This document shows positions 25,596 to 34,724 of a DNA stretch of 64,000 nucleotides, in pieces; the first letter of the stretch is position 1, and every line of letters starts with the position of its first letter. Under the pieces are notes generated by a model. That model was given only the letters and a program-made list of their open reading frames with translations. It was not told the origin of the DNA and did no database searches. The translations under genes were made by a program, and so were the position numbers. The DNA is from Dorea_A amylophila (lineage in GTDB: Bacteria; Bacillota; Clostridia; Lachnospirales; Lachnospiraceae): contig NZ_JAOQJW010000015.1 in assembly GCF_025567265.1 (NCBI RefSeq), positions 31,194-95,193 on the forward strand, given 5' to 3'.

Positions 25596-26189
25596 ATGGC
25601 AGTAAATAGAGTTCCGGTTCTTAAAAGATGCAGATCCCTCGGAATGGATCCAGTTTATTTAGGAATTGATAAAAAGTCTAACAGACAGTTAAAAAGAGCG
25701 AATAGAAAAATGAGCGAGTATGGTCTCCAGTTACGTGAGAAACAGAAAGCAAAATTCATCTATGGTGTATTAGAGAAACCTTTCCTGAACTACTTCAAGA
25801 AAGCATCTAAGATGAATGGTATGACAGGTGAAAACCTGATGGTACTCTTAGAGTCAAGACTTGACAACGTTGTATTCCGTCTTGGACTTGCCAGAACAAG
25901 ACGTGAAGCAAGACAGATCGTTGACCACAAGCACGTGCTTGTAAACGGAAAACAGATCAACATCCCTTCATACCTTGTAAAGGCAGGAGATGTTGTAGAA
26001 ATCAAAGAAGCTAAGAAAAACTCACCAAGATACAAAGAGATCGTTGAGGTTACAGGCGGACGTCTTGTTCCAGAATGGTTAGAAGCTGATCTGGAAGGTC
26101 TGAAAGGAACAGTAAAAGAACTTCCAAAACGTGAAGCAATCGATGTTCCTGTAGATGAGATGTTAATCGTCGAGTTGTATTCTAAATAA
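25596..26189 (+). CDS. rpsD: 30S ribosomal protein S4
   Basis: 197 residues with the S4 RNA-binding domain (LESRLDNVVFRLGLARTRRE, followed by ARQIVDHKHVLVNG). The N-terminus starts MAVNRVPVLKRCRSLG and lacks the usual zinc cysteines, i.e. the C- form. 16S assembly initiator; often an autogenous regulator in Firmicutes. Confidence 0.97.
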   Translation: MAVNRVPVLKRCRSLGMDPVYLGIDKKSNRQLKRANRKMSEYGLQLREKQKAKFIYGVLEKPFLNYFKKASKMNGMTGENLMVLLESRLDNVVFRLGLARTRREARQIVDHKHVLVNGKQINIPSYLVKAGDVVEIKEAKKNSPRYKEIVEVTGGRLVPEWLEADLEGLKGTVKELPKREAIDVPVDEMLIVELYSK

Positions 26190-26218
26190 TAAACCGTAAC
26201 CCACAGGAGGTGGACTTA

Positions 26219-27178
26219 GTGTTTGATTTTAATAAACCCAATATTGAAATAACTGATATTTCAGATGATAAGAAATATGGTAGATTCGTTGTAGAACCTC
26301 TTGAAAGAGGTTATGGTACAACATTAGGTAATTCTCTTAGAAGAATTATGCTTTCATCTTTGCCTGGTTCAGCAATCAGCCAGGTTAAGATCGATGGTGT
26401 ACTTCATGAATTCAGTTCTATTCCGGGTGTTAAGGAAGATGTCACAGAGATCATCATGAACCTGAAATCTCTGGCAATCAAAAACACATCTGAATCTGAT
26501 GAGCCTAAGACTGCTTATATTGAGTTCGAAGGCGAAGGAGTTGTAACAGCAGCTGACATTCAGGTGGATCAGGATATTGAAATCATGAACCCGGAGACTG
26601 TAATCGCTACATTAAACGGCGGTGCAGACAGCAAATTGTATATGGAACTTACCATTACAAATGGAAGAGGCTACGTGAGTGCTGATAAGAATAAGAATGA
26701 CGAACTGCCAATCGCAGTGATTCCAATTGATTCTATCTACACTCCAGTGGAACGAGTGAACCTTACAGTAGAGAATACCCGTGTCGGACAGATTACAGAC
26801 TTTGATAAACTTACACTGGATGTATACACGAACGGCACACTGCTTCCGGATGAAGCTGTAAGTTTGGCTGCAAAGGTACTTAGTGAACATCTGAAACTCT
26901 TTATTGATCTGTCAGAAGTAGCACAGGCTGCTGAAGTTATGATTGAAAAAGAAGACGATGAAAAAGAAAAAGTTCTTGAGATGAGCATTGACGAACTTGA
27001 ACTTTCTGTTCGTTCATACAATTGCCTGAAGAGAGCTGGTATCAATACAGTTGAAGAACTGACAAACAGAACACCGGAAGATATGATGAAAGTACGTAAC
27101 CTTGGACGTAAGTCTCTGGAAGAAGTACTTGCAAAATTAGATGAGTTAGGCTTAAGCCTCAGCAAAGGTGAAGAATAA
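26219..27178 (+). CDS. rpoA: RNA polymerase alpha subunit
   Basis: 319 residues. GTG 26219 is 8 bases after AGGAGG; a GTG at 26210 would overlap that site. The N-terminal dimerisation domain has RGYGTTLGNSLRRIMLSSLPG; the C-terminal domain (from about 250) has LELSVRSYNCLKRAGINTVEEL and RNLGRKSLEEV, which bind UP elements and activators. Confidence 0.98.
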   Translation: MFDFNKPNIEITDISDDKKYGRFVVEPLERGYGTTLGNSLRRIMLSSLPGSAISQVKIDGVLHEFSSIPGVKEDVTEIIMNLKSLAIKNTSESDEPKTAYIEFEGEGVVTAADIQVDQDIEIMNPETVIATLNGGADSKLYMELTITNGRGYVSADKNKNDELPIAVIPIDSIYTPVERVNLTVENTRVGQITDFDKLTLDVYTNGTLLPDEAVSLAAKVLSEHLKLFIDLSEVAQAAEVMIEKEDDEKEKVLEMSIDELELSVRSYNCLKRAGINTVEELTNRTPEDMMKVRNLGRKSLEEVLAKLDELGLSLSKGEE

Positions 27179-27268
27179 TCTGTCAGTAAGCCCGTAAGTG
27201 CATGGCAGAGCATTTGGCTAGTAAGCCCGAAGAAGCATAACCAAGTGTTATAATGGAGGATATTTAAA

Positions 27269-27805
27269 ATGGCAAAATATAGAAAACTTGGCAGAACATC
27301 AAGCCAGAGAAAAGCATTATTAAGAAACCAGGTAACAGCACTTCTGAACAACGGTAAGATCGTTACAACAGAAGCTAAGGCTAAAGAGATCCGCAAGATC
27401 GCTGAAGGACTTATCGCATTAGCTGTTAAAGAAAAAGATAACTTCGAAGAAGTTACTGTAAAAGCTAAAGTTGCCCGCAAAGATAAAGATGGCAAGAGAG
27501 TAAAAGAAGTTGTAGATGGTAAGAAAGTTACTGTATATGACGAAGTTGATAAAACAATCAAAAAGGATATGCCAAGCAGACTGCATGCTCGTCGTCAGAT
27601 GCTGAAGGTTCTTTATCCTGTAAAGGAAGTTCCAACTGCACAGGCTGGAAAGAAGAAAAATACAAAAGAAGTTGATCTTGTAGCAAAATTATTCGATGAG
27701 ATCGCTCCTAAGTATGCAGATCGTAACGGTGGATACACAAGAATCGTTAAGATTGGTCAGCGTAAAGGTGATGCAGCTATGGAAGTTCTGATTGAACTTG
27801 TATAG
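27269..27805 (+). CDS. rplQ: 50S ribosomal protein L17
   Basis: 178 residues, longer than E. coli L17 because of a central insertion (about residues 60-120, KVARKDKDGKRVKEV...KKNTKEVDL) typical of many Clostridia. The N-terminal core RKLGRTSSQRKALLRNQVT is canonical. Last gene of the ribosomal superoperon; a strong terminator follows. Confidence 0.97.
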   Translation: MAKYRKLGRTSSQRKALLRNQVTALLNNGKIVTTEAKAKEIRKIAEGLIALAVKEKDNFEEVTVKAKVARKDKDGKRVKEVVDGKKVTVYDEVDKTIKKDMPSRLHARRQMLKVLYPVKEVPTAQAGKKKNTKEVDLVAKLFDEIAPKYADRNGGYTRIVKIGQRKGDAAMEVLIELV

Positions 27806-27828
27806 TTAGAAGTCAATAAAAATATTGA

Positions 27829-27860
27829 AAACCTCACACAATCATGTGTGAGGTTTTTTT
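27829..27860 (+). terminator. Terminator of the ribosomal superoperon
   Basis: 11-12 bp stem (AACCTCACACA/TGTGTGAGGTT) with loop ATCA followed by seven T. Confidence 0.95.
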
Positions 27861-27970
27861 CTGCATAAATGACACCGAAAAAAGACAGACAGGAAATTTC
27901 GTAAAACAGATAATCAAGATTTGTTAAAAATCTGACTATAGCGTTAAATTTACTACTATTAACAAATATG

Positions 27971-27999
27971 ATTACAAATTATCGAATAAATGATATAAT
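27971..27999 (+). promoter_or_regulatory. Promoter region of the hydrogenase operon
   Basis: ATTACA (27971-27976), 17-base spacer, TATAAT (27994-27999). Upstream are a TTGTTAA (27921-27927) and a TTAACAA (27959-27965), each matching one half of the clostridial Rex site but 31 bp apart. TTAAAAATCTGAC at 27924-27936 recurs before the APH-type gene. Confidence 0.55.
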
Positions 28000-28098
28000 A
28001 CCGATATCACATTTGAAATGAATTGCGCAAAAAACTGATAATTGCAATTCATATGTACTGTAAATTGAAAACAAACAGATGGAAGGTAGGAATAAAGA

Positions 28099-29931
28099 AT
28101 GAGCAGACTGGAAATTGCCTCTCCAAAAAAAGCAAAGATCGTAATGGAAGGCCTTTATAAAGATCTGGAAAGAAGAATCGAATCAAGTCCTCCGGGATTA
28201 TGTCCTGTAGATATGGCAAGAGCATTTCTTGAGTTATGTCATGCACAGACCTGTGGAAAATGTGTACCTTGCCGTATCGGATTAGGTCAATTGAACAATT
28301 TCATCCGTGAAGTACTGGATGGAAAAGCAACTATGAAGACGCTGGATATTATGGAGCAGACTGCACTTTCAATCATGGAATCAGCAGACTGTGCAATCGG
28401 ATATGAGGCTGCTAATATGGTATACAAAGGATTGATCGGTTATCGTGATGATTACGTTGAACATATCCAGAACGGAAGATGTACCTGTACCTATAATCAG
28501 CCGGTACCATGTGTATCTTTATGTCCTGCACATGTAGATATTCCGGGATATGTTGCACTGGTAGGTGAAGGCAGATATGCAGATGCGATCCGTCTGCTGA
28601 GAAAAGATAATCCGTTCCCGACTACATGTGGATTTATCTGTGAACATCCATGTGAAGCAAGATGTAGAAGAAATATGGTGGATGATTCTATTAATATTCG
28701 TGGATTAAAACGTGTAGCAGCAGATTTTGCGGGAGAAGTTGATCCTCCGCAGTGTGCACCGGATACAGGAAAAAAGATTGCAATCCTTGGTGGAGGACCT
28801 GGTGGTTTGAGTGCAGCTTATTATCTGCAGTTAATGGGACATCAGACAACTGTATATGAGATGCTTCCGAAATTAGGAGGAATGCTTCGTTATGGTATTC
28901 CGAACTACAGACTTCCGAAAGACAGACTTGACGATGATATCCGTGCGATACTGAAGACAGGTGTACAGGTGAAAAATGGTCTGAAGATCGGTCAGGATAT
29001 TACAATCCAGCAATTGAGACAGGAATACGATGTTGTTCTGATTACAATCGGGGCAAGTACAGATAAAAAATTAGGATTGGAAAATGAAGATGCAGACGGA
29101 ATCCTATCAGCTGTACAGTTCCTGCGTAACGTAGGGAAGAATCAGATTATGGATTTGACAGGAAAAGAGGTTGCTGTTATCGGTGGAGGTAACGTATCCA
29201 TGGATGCAGTCCGTACAGCAAAACGTCTGGGTGCCAAGAAAGTAAGTATCGTTTACAGACGAAGGGTTGCGGATATGACTGCACTTCCGGGAGAAATAGA
29301 CGGAGCAGTTGCAGAAGGTATTGAATTACAGACATTGAAAGCACCGTCATCCATTGATGTAGATGAGAATCATCATGTAAAAGGAATCTATGTGACCCCT
29401 CAGATGGTGAGCTCGATCAGAGACGGAAGAGCAAGCATCAAACCTACAGGTGAAGAAGATATTTACATACCATGCGATGTATTAATCGTAGCAATCGGAC
29501 AGAATATCGAAACACATCACTTTGAACAGGCTGGTATTCCGGTTGAACGTGGGAAAATTGTTACCAAAAGCACGGGCGCATTCGAGAACCTTCCGGGTGT
29601 ATTTGCCGGAGGAGACTGTGCAAGCGGACCGGCTTCAGTTATTAAGGCAATTGCAGCTGCAAAAGTCGTAGCAGCTAATATTGATGAGTATCTTGGATAT
29701 CATCATGAGATTTCCTGCGATGTTGAAATTCCGGAAGCGCATCTGGATGATCGTACACCTTGTGGAAGAGTAAATCTTACAGAAAGAGAAGCGTGTGAAA
29801 GAGTCTGCGATTTTGAGGCAGTGGAAAATTGTATGACAGAAAAAGAAGCGAAACAGGAAGCAGGAAGATGTCTTCGCTGTGATCACTTCGGATACGGTAT
29901 ATTTAAGGGAGGCAGAGAGACATTATGGTAA
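28099..29931 (+). CDS. NuoF-C/GltD-type NAD(P)-FAD oxidoreductase, hydrogenase partner
   Basis: 610-residue fusion. Residues about 1-115 match the C-terminal FeS domain of NuoF/HydB (CGKCVPCRIG with Cys52, Cys55, Cys58 and a later SADCAIG). The rest is a GltD/NfnB-type flavoprotein: two Cys clusters (CVSLCPAHVDIPG, CGFICEHPCEARCRR) for 4Fe4S, FAD site GGGPGGLSAAYYL, NAD(P) site AVIGGGNVSMDA and the closing FAD motif VFAGGDCA. The stop overlaps the hydrogenase start. It probably links NAD(P)H to the adjacent hydrogenase, perhaps with ferredoxin in a bifurcating scheme; the nucleotide preference is not settled. Confidence 0.9.
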   Translation: MSRLEIASPKKAKIVMEGLYKDLERRIESSPPGLCPVDMARAFLELCHAQTCGKCVPCRIGLGQLNNFIREVLDGKATMKTLDIMEQTALSIMESADCAIGYEAANMVYKGLIGYRDDYVEHIQNGRCTCTYNQPVPCVSLCPAHVDIPGYVALVGEGRYADAIRLLRKDNPFPTTCGFICEHPCEARCRRNMVDDSINIRGLKRVAADFAGEVDPPQCAPDTGKKIAILGGGPGGLSAAYYLQLMGHQTTVYEMLPKLGGMLRYGIPNYRLPKDRLDDDIRAILKTGVQVKNGLKIGQDITIQQLRQEYDVVLITIGASTDKKLGLENEDADGILSAVQFLRNVGKNQIMDLTGKEVAVIGGGNVSMDAVRTAKRLGAKKVSIVYRRRVADMTALPGEIDGAVAEGIELQTLKAPSSIDVDENHHVKGIYVTPQMVSSIRDGRASIKPTGEEDIYIPCDVLIVAIGQNIETHHFEQAGIPVERGKIVTKSTGAFENLPGVFAGGDCASGPASVIKAIAAAKVVAANIDEYLGYHHEISCDVEIPEAHLDDRTPCGRVNLTEREACERVCDFEAVENCMTEKEAKQEAGRCLRCDHFGYGIFKGGRETLW

Positions 29932-31661
29932 ATCTTACAATAGATGGAAGAGAGATAACGGTAAAAGAGAATACCACGATCATGGAAGCTGCATCCCAGA
30001 ATGGAATTCCAATTCCGAAACTTTGTTATTTAAAAGGAATCAATGAAATTGCGGCCTGTCGTGTCTGTGTAGTGGAATTAGAAGGAAAAGAGAAACTTAT
30101 CACCTCATGCAATAATGTCGCAAAAGAAGGTATGGTCATTCATACGAACAGTCCGAAAGTCAGAAGACACAGAAGAACAACGGTAGAGCTGATCCTTTCG
30201 CAGCATGACTGTGAATGTGTTACCTGTTCCAGAAGTGGAAACTGTAGTCTTCAGACGGTTGCAAATGACCTGAATATTATAGATATTCCGTTTAAAATGG
30301 AGATTGAAAGACAGCCATGGAATAAAGAATTCCCATTGATCAGGGATTCTTCCAAGTGTATAAAATGCATGCGCTGTGTACAGGTTTGTGAAAAAGTACA
30401 GGGACTTGGTGTATGGGATGTGGAAGGAACAGGATCAAGAACTACGATCAATGTGGCTGGTCACAGGACAATAGAAGAAGCTGACTGCGCATTATGCGGA
30501 CAGTGTATTACACATTGTCCGGTTGGTGCGTTAAGAGTAAGAGATGATACAGAAGATATATGGGATGCAATTGCAGATCCGGACAAGATTGTAGTTGCAC
30601 AGGTAGCTCCGGCTGTCAGAACAGCATGGGGTGAGGAATTTGGACTTTCTGATGATGAAGCAACAGTTGGAAAGATCCTTGACGCTTTGAAGAGAATGGG
30701 AGTCGACTATGCTTTTGACACCACATTTTCGGCTGACTTGACAATTATGGAAGAAGGGACGGAATTTTTGCACAGATTTACTGCAGGGGAATTGAAAGAG
30801 CGTCCGATGTTTACTTCCTGTTGCCCGGGATGGCTTAGATTTATCAAATCACAGTATCCACATCTGGTGAGACAGCTTTCAACGGCGAAATCACCGCAGC
30901 AGATGTTCGGAGCTGTGATGAAGACTTACTTTGCAGAGAAGCTCGGAGTATCTCCGCAGAGGATTTACACAGTATCAGTAATGCCATGTGTGGCAAAAAA
31001 AGAAGAAAAGGAGATGGAACTGTTCTATCAGGAATATGAAGGACATGATGTTGATACGGTTATTACGACGAGAGAACTGACAAAGATGATCAAATCAGCG
31101 CATATCAGTCCGGATACACTGTCAGATATAGAAAGTGACCGGCCGATGCAGGATGGAACAGGAGCAGGTGTAATTTTTGGTGCAACAGGAGGTGTCATGG
31201 AGGCAGCTCTTCGTACGGCATACTATCTACTTAAGAGTGAGAATCCGCCGGAAGATGCATTTAAAGCGGTAAGAAGTACAGGATTCAATGAGAATGAGGG
31301 AATCCAGGAGGCGGATTTCCAGATTGACAATGTAACTGTCAGAACGGCTGCAGTTAGTGGTCTAGGCAATGCACGGGCACTTCTGGACCGTATTAACAAA
31401 GGGGAAGTACATTACGACTTCGTAGAAGTCATGGCTTGTCCCGGAGGATGTGTAGGCGGCGGTGGACAGCCGATTCATGATGGAAGGGAGATGGCATACG
31501 AAAGAGGACGTAAACTCTATCATCTGGATGAGAATGCAAAACGCAGATTTTCGCATGAAAATCATGATGTACAAAAAATGTATGAAGAATATTTTGTAAA
31601 ACCAAATTCGCCGAAATCACACATGCTGTTACATACTGAGCACAATTTGGAACGTTTTTAA
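29925..31661 (+). CDS. [FeFe] hydrogenase catalytic subunit, group A
   Basis: 578 residues with the domain order of monomeric clostridial hydrogenases: 2Fe2S (CYLKGINEIAACRVC...C), His/Cys 4Fe4S (HDCECVTC...CSLQ), two 4Fe4S (CIKCMRCVQVC, CALCGQCITHCP), then the H-cluster domain with TSCCPGW (Cys299-Cys300), MPCVAKK and the final ACPGGCVGGGGQP. It reduces protons to H2 to dispose of electrons. It overlaps the flavoprotein gene by 7 bp and shares its promoter. A hairpin terminator follows. Confidence 0.96.
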   Translation: MVNLTIDGREITVKENTTIMEAASQNGIPIPKLCYLKGINEIAACRVCVVELEGKEKLITSCNNVAKEGMVIHTNSPKVRRHRRTTVELILSQHDCECVTCSRSGNCSLQTVANDLNIIDIPFKMEIERQPWNKEFPLIRDSSKCIKCMRCVQVCEKVQGLGVWDVEGTGSRTTINVAGHRTIEEADCALCGQCITHCPVGALRVRDDTEDIWDAIADPDKIVVAQVAPAVRTAWGEEFGLSDDEATVGKILDALKRMGVDYAFDTTFSADLTIMEEGTEFLHRFTAGELKERPMFTSCCPGWLRFIKSQYPHLVRQLSTAKSPQQMFGAVMKTYFAEKLGVSPQRIYTVSVMPCVAKKEEKEMELFYQEYEGHDVDTVITTRELTKMIKSAHISPDTLSDIESDRPMQDGTGAGVIFGATGGVMEAALRTAYYLLKSENPPEDAFKAVRSTGFNENEGIQEADFQIDNVTVRTAAVSGLGNARALLDRINKGEVHYDFVEVMACPGGCVGGGGQPIHDGREMAYERGRKLYHLDENAKRRFSHENHDVQKMYEEYFVKPNSPKSHMLLHTEHNLERF

Positions 31662-31677
31662 ATATCAATGTGTACAG

Positions 31678-31705
31678 AAGAAGCTGCCTGTGGCAGCTTC
31701 TTTGT
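31678..31705 (+). terminator. Terminator after the hydrogenase operon
   Basis: 11-bp stem AAGAAGCTGCC (31678-31688)/GGCAGCTTCTT (31692-31702) with loop TGT; weak T tail TTTGTGT. Confidence 0.7.
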
Positions 31706-31778
31706 GTATAGTGAAAGAGGTGGTAAAAGCAACCTGTTAAAGAATTATCAAATATGTGAAAAAAATATCAAAAACATA

Positions 31779-31807
31779 TTGACAAAGAATTAACAAATGG
31801 TTATACT
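31779..31807 (+). promoter_or_regulatory. adhE promoter with overlapping Rex-type operator
   Basis: TTGACA (31779-31784), 17-base spacer, TATACT (31802-31807). The segment 31779-31796 reads TTGACAA-AGAA-TTAACAA, matching the clostridial Rex consensus TTGTTAA-N4-TTAACAA at 12 of 14 defined positions and covering the -35 box. Rex senses NADH/NAD+ and commonly represses adhE. Confidence 0.7.
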
Positions 31808-31851
31808 AAAACCATCGAAAACAAACAAAAACTCACAGGAGGATAATCAAC

Positions 31852-34473
31852 ATGGCGACAAAGAAAAAAGAGAATGTAGTACCAGAGATTATTGACAACG
31901 TAGAAGCTCTCGAAGCTAAGATGAAAGCAATGAGAGAAGCTCAGAAAAAATTTGCTACCTATACACAGGAACAGGTAGACAAGATCTTTTTTGAAGCAGC
32001 AATGGCAGCAAATAAGATGCGTATCCCACTTGCTAAGATGGCAGTAGAGGAGACAGGACGTGGACTTGTAGAAGACAAGATCATCAAAAATCATTACGCA
32101 GCAGAGTATATTTATAATAAGTATAAAAATGACAAGACATGTGGTGTGATTGAAGAAGACAAAGCATACGGAATTAAAAAGATTGCAGAACCAGTTGGTC
32201 TGGTAGCAGCCGTTATCCCAACTACAAACCCTACATCAACAGCAATCTTTAAGACACTGATCTGTTTGAAAACAAGAAATGCAATCATCATCAGTCCACA
32301 TCCGGCAGCAAAGGCATGTACAATTGCGGCAGCGAAAGTTGTTCTTGATGCAGCAGTAAAAGCCGGAGCACCGGAAGGAATCATCGGATGGATCGATGTT
32401 CCGTCATTAGAGCTGACAACAACAGTTATGAAAGATGCTGATGAGATCCTTGCAACAGGTGGTCCTGGAATGGTTAAATCTGCATATTCTTCAGGAAAAC
32501 CGGCACTTGGTGTTGGACCTGGTAACACACCTGTTATCATTGATGATTCCGCAGATATTAAGATGGCAGTTAACTCCATCATCCATTCTAAGACATTTGA
32601 CAATGGTATGATCTGTGCTTCTGAACAGTCAGTAACTGTACTGGACAGCATCTATGATGAAGTTAAGAAAGAATTTGCATACCGTGGATGCTACTTCCTT
32701 AAGAAGGGAGAAGAACTTGATAAAGTCCGCAAGACAATTATCATTAACGGTGCGTTAAATAATAAGATTCCTGGAAAATCAGCATATGAGATTGCAAAAT
32801 TAGCCGGTGTAGATGTACCGAAAGCTACAAAGATCCTGATCGGAGAAGTAGAATCTGTTGATATTTCAGAAGAATTTGCACATGAGAAATTATCTCCTGT
32901 ACTGGCTATGTACAGAGCTAAGACATTTGATGAGGCTCTTGCAAAAGCTGAGCAGCTTGTTGCAGATGGTGGATACGGACATACATCATCACTTTACATC
33001 CACCCATCACAGACAGAAAAGATTGAGAAACATCAGCAGGCTATGAAGACTTGCCGTATCCTGATCAATACACCTTCATCACAGGGTGGTATCGGAGACC
33101 TTTACAACTTCGGACTTGCTCCATCTCTTACACTTGGATGTGGTTCTTGGGGAGGAAACTCTGTATCTGAGAACGTAGGTGTGAAACACCTGATCAATAT
33201 CAAGACAGTTGCAGAGAGGAGAGAAAACATGCTGTGGTTTAGAACACCTGAGAAAGTATACTTTAAGAAAGGCTGCATGCCTGTAGCATTAGATGAACTC
33301 GGAACTGTAATGCATAAGAAGAAAGCGTTCATCGTAACAGACAGTTTCCTGTACAAGAATGGTTATGTAAAACCGATCGAAGATAAATTAGATCAGATGG
33401 GAATCCAGCATACATGCTTCTTTGAAGTTGCTCCAGACCCAACTCTGCAGTGCGCTAGAAGAGGTGTAGAACAGATCAGAGCATTTGAGCCAGATACGAT
33501 CATCGCTCTTGGTGGTGGATCCGCAATGGATGCCGGAAAGATTATGTGGTTAATGTATGAGCATCCGGAAGCAAAATTCGAAGATATGGCTATGGACTTC
33601 ATGGATATCCGTAAGAGAGTATACACATTCCCTAAGATGGGAGAAAAAGCTTACTTTATAGCTATCCCAACATCTTCAGGAACAGGTTCAGAAGTAACTC
33701 CATTCGCAATCATCACAGATGCTGATACAGGAGTAAAATGGCCTATCACAGACTACGAATTAATGCCAAACATGGCTATCGTAGATGTTGACAATGCAAT
33801 GACAGCACCTAAGGGACTGACAAGTGCATCTGGTATCGACGTAATGACACATGCAATCGAAGCATATGTATCTATCATGGCTACAGACTTTACAGATGGT
33901 CTTGCTATGAAGGCAGTAAAAGCAGTATTTGATTACTTACCATCTGCATATGAGAATGGTGCTAATGATCCAATCGCAAGAGAGAAGATGGCTAACGCTT
34001 CATGCATGGCTGGTATGGCATTCGCAAATGCATTCCTTGGACTGAACCACTCTATGGCTCACAAACTTGGTGCATTCCATCACCTGCCACACGGTATTGC
34101 TAACGCTGTAATCCTGACAGATGTAATGCGTTACAATGCTGCAGAAGTACCTACAAGAATGGGAACATTCTCTCAGTATCAGTATCCACATGCACTTGCA
34201 AGATACGCAGAATTAGGACGTTTTGCAGGATGCAAAGGTAAGACAGATGAAGAAGTATTTGAGAACTTCATCGCTAAACTGGAAGAACTCAAAGAGAAGA
34301 TTGGCATTAAGAAGACAATCAAAGATTACGGTGTAGATGAGAAATACTTCCTGGATACATTGGATGATATGACAGAGCAGGCATTCAACGACCAGTGTAC
34401 AGGAGCTAACCCAAGATATCCTCTTATGAGTGAGATGAAAGAAATCTACCTGAAATGCTATTATGGAAAATAA
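31852..34473 (+). CDS. adhE: Bifunctional acetaldehyde-CoA/alcohol dehydrogenase
   Basis: 873-residue fusion that converts acetyl-CoA to ethanol with two NADH. The N-terminal aldehyde dehydrogenase (about 1-440) has the catalytic Cys255 in NGMICASEQ. After a linker (GGNSVSENVGVKHLIN) comes the iron-dependent alcohol dehydrogenase with GGGSAMDAGK for NAD and the His ligands (HAIEAY, NHSMAHKLGAFHHLPHG). Enzymes of this type assemble into spirosomes. Monocistronic with its own promoter and terminator. Confidence 0.97.
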   Translation: MATKKKENVVPEIIDNVEALEAKMKAMREAQKKFATYTQEQVDKIFFEAAMAANKMRIPLAKMAVEETGRGLVEDKIIKNHYAAEYIYNKYKNDKTCGVIEEDKAYGIKKIAEPVGLVAAVIPTTNPTSTAIFKTLICLKTRNAIIISPHPAAKACTIAAAKVVLDAAVKAGAPEGIIGWIDVPSLELTTTVMKDADEILATGGPGMVKSAYSSGKPALGVGPGNTPVIIDDSADIKMAVNSIIHSKTFDNGMICASEQSVTVLDSIYDEVKKEFAYRGCYFLKKGEELDKVRKTIIINGALNNKIPGKSAYEIAKLAGVDVPKATKILIGEVESVDISEEFAHEKLSPVLAMYRAKTFDEALAKAEQLVADGGYGHTSSLYIHPSQTEKIEKHQQAMKTCRILINTPSSQGGIGDLYNFGLAPSLTLGCGSWGGNSVSENVGVKHLINIKTVAERRENMLWFRTPEKVYFKKGCMPVALDELGTVMHKKKAFIVTDSFLYKNGYVKPIEDKLDQMGIQHTCFFEVAPDPTLQCARRGVEQIRAFEPDTIIALGGGSAMDAGKIMWLMYEHPEAKFEDMAMDFMDIRKRVYTFPKMGEKAYFIAIPTSSGTGSEVTPFAIITDADTGVKWPITDYELMPNMAIVDVDNAMTAPKGLTSASGIDVMTHAIEAYVSIMATDFTDGLAMKAVKAVFDYLPSAYENGANDPIAREKMANASCMAGMAFANAFLGLNHSMAHKLGAFHHLPHGIANAVILTDVMRYNAAEVPTRMGTFSQYQYPHALARYAELGRFAGCKGKTDEEVFENFIAKLEELKEKIGIKKTIKDYGVDEKYFLDTLDDMTEQAFNDQCTGANPRYPLMSEMKEIYLKCYYGK

Positions 34474-34536
34474 AAAGGCGTAAATATAATATCCATGAGT
34501 TTTTGTTTGTAGATTGGATAATGTATTGAGCATAGG

Positions 34537-34567
34537 AAAAGTGCAGCGTTTGACGTTGCACTTTTTC
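34537..34567 (+). terminator. adhE terminator
   Basis: 13-bp stem AAAAGTGCAGCGT/ACGTTGCACTTTT (one G-U) with a 3-base loop and T run. Confidence 0.85.
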
Positions 34568-34620
34568 TTATGTCAAAATATTGATAAAAAAATAACAATA
34601 AATATGCAGGGTGAAAAATA

Positions 34621-34671
34621 GTGAAAAAAATATCAAAAACTATTTAAAAATCTGACAATAAGGTATATAAT
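34621..34671 (+). promoter_or_regulatory. Promoter region of the APH-type gene with shared upstream block
   Basis: TTTAAA (34643-34648), 17-base spacer, TATAAT (34666-34671). Directly upstream, 34621-34640 is identical over 20 bases to 31756-31775, which occupies the same place relative to the adhE promoter. Confidence 0.55.
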
Positions 34672-34724
34672 ACAGATAACAAGAAGGAAAAGGGCAAAAG
34701 ATTCAATAAAAAGGAGGAATCTGT

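Noticed and set aside
27921..27965. Full Rex operator before the hydrogenase operon
   Set aside because: The TTGTTAA and TTAACAA halves are 31 bp apart rather than 4; recorded only as half-sites.
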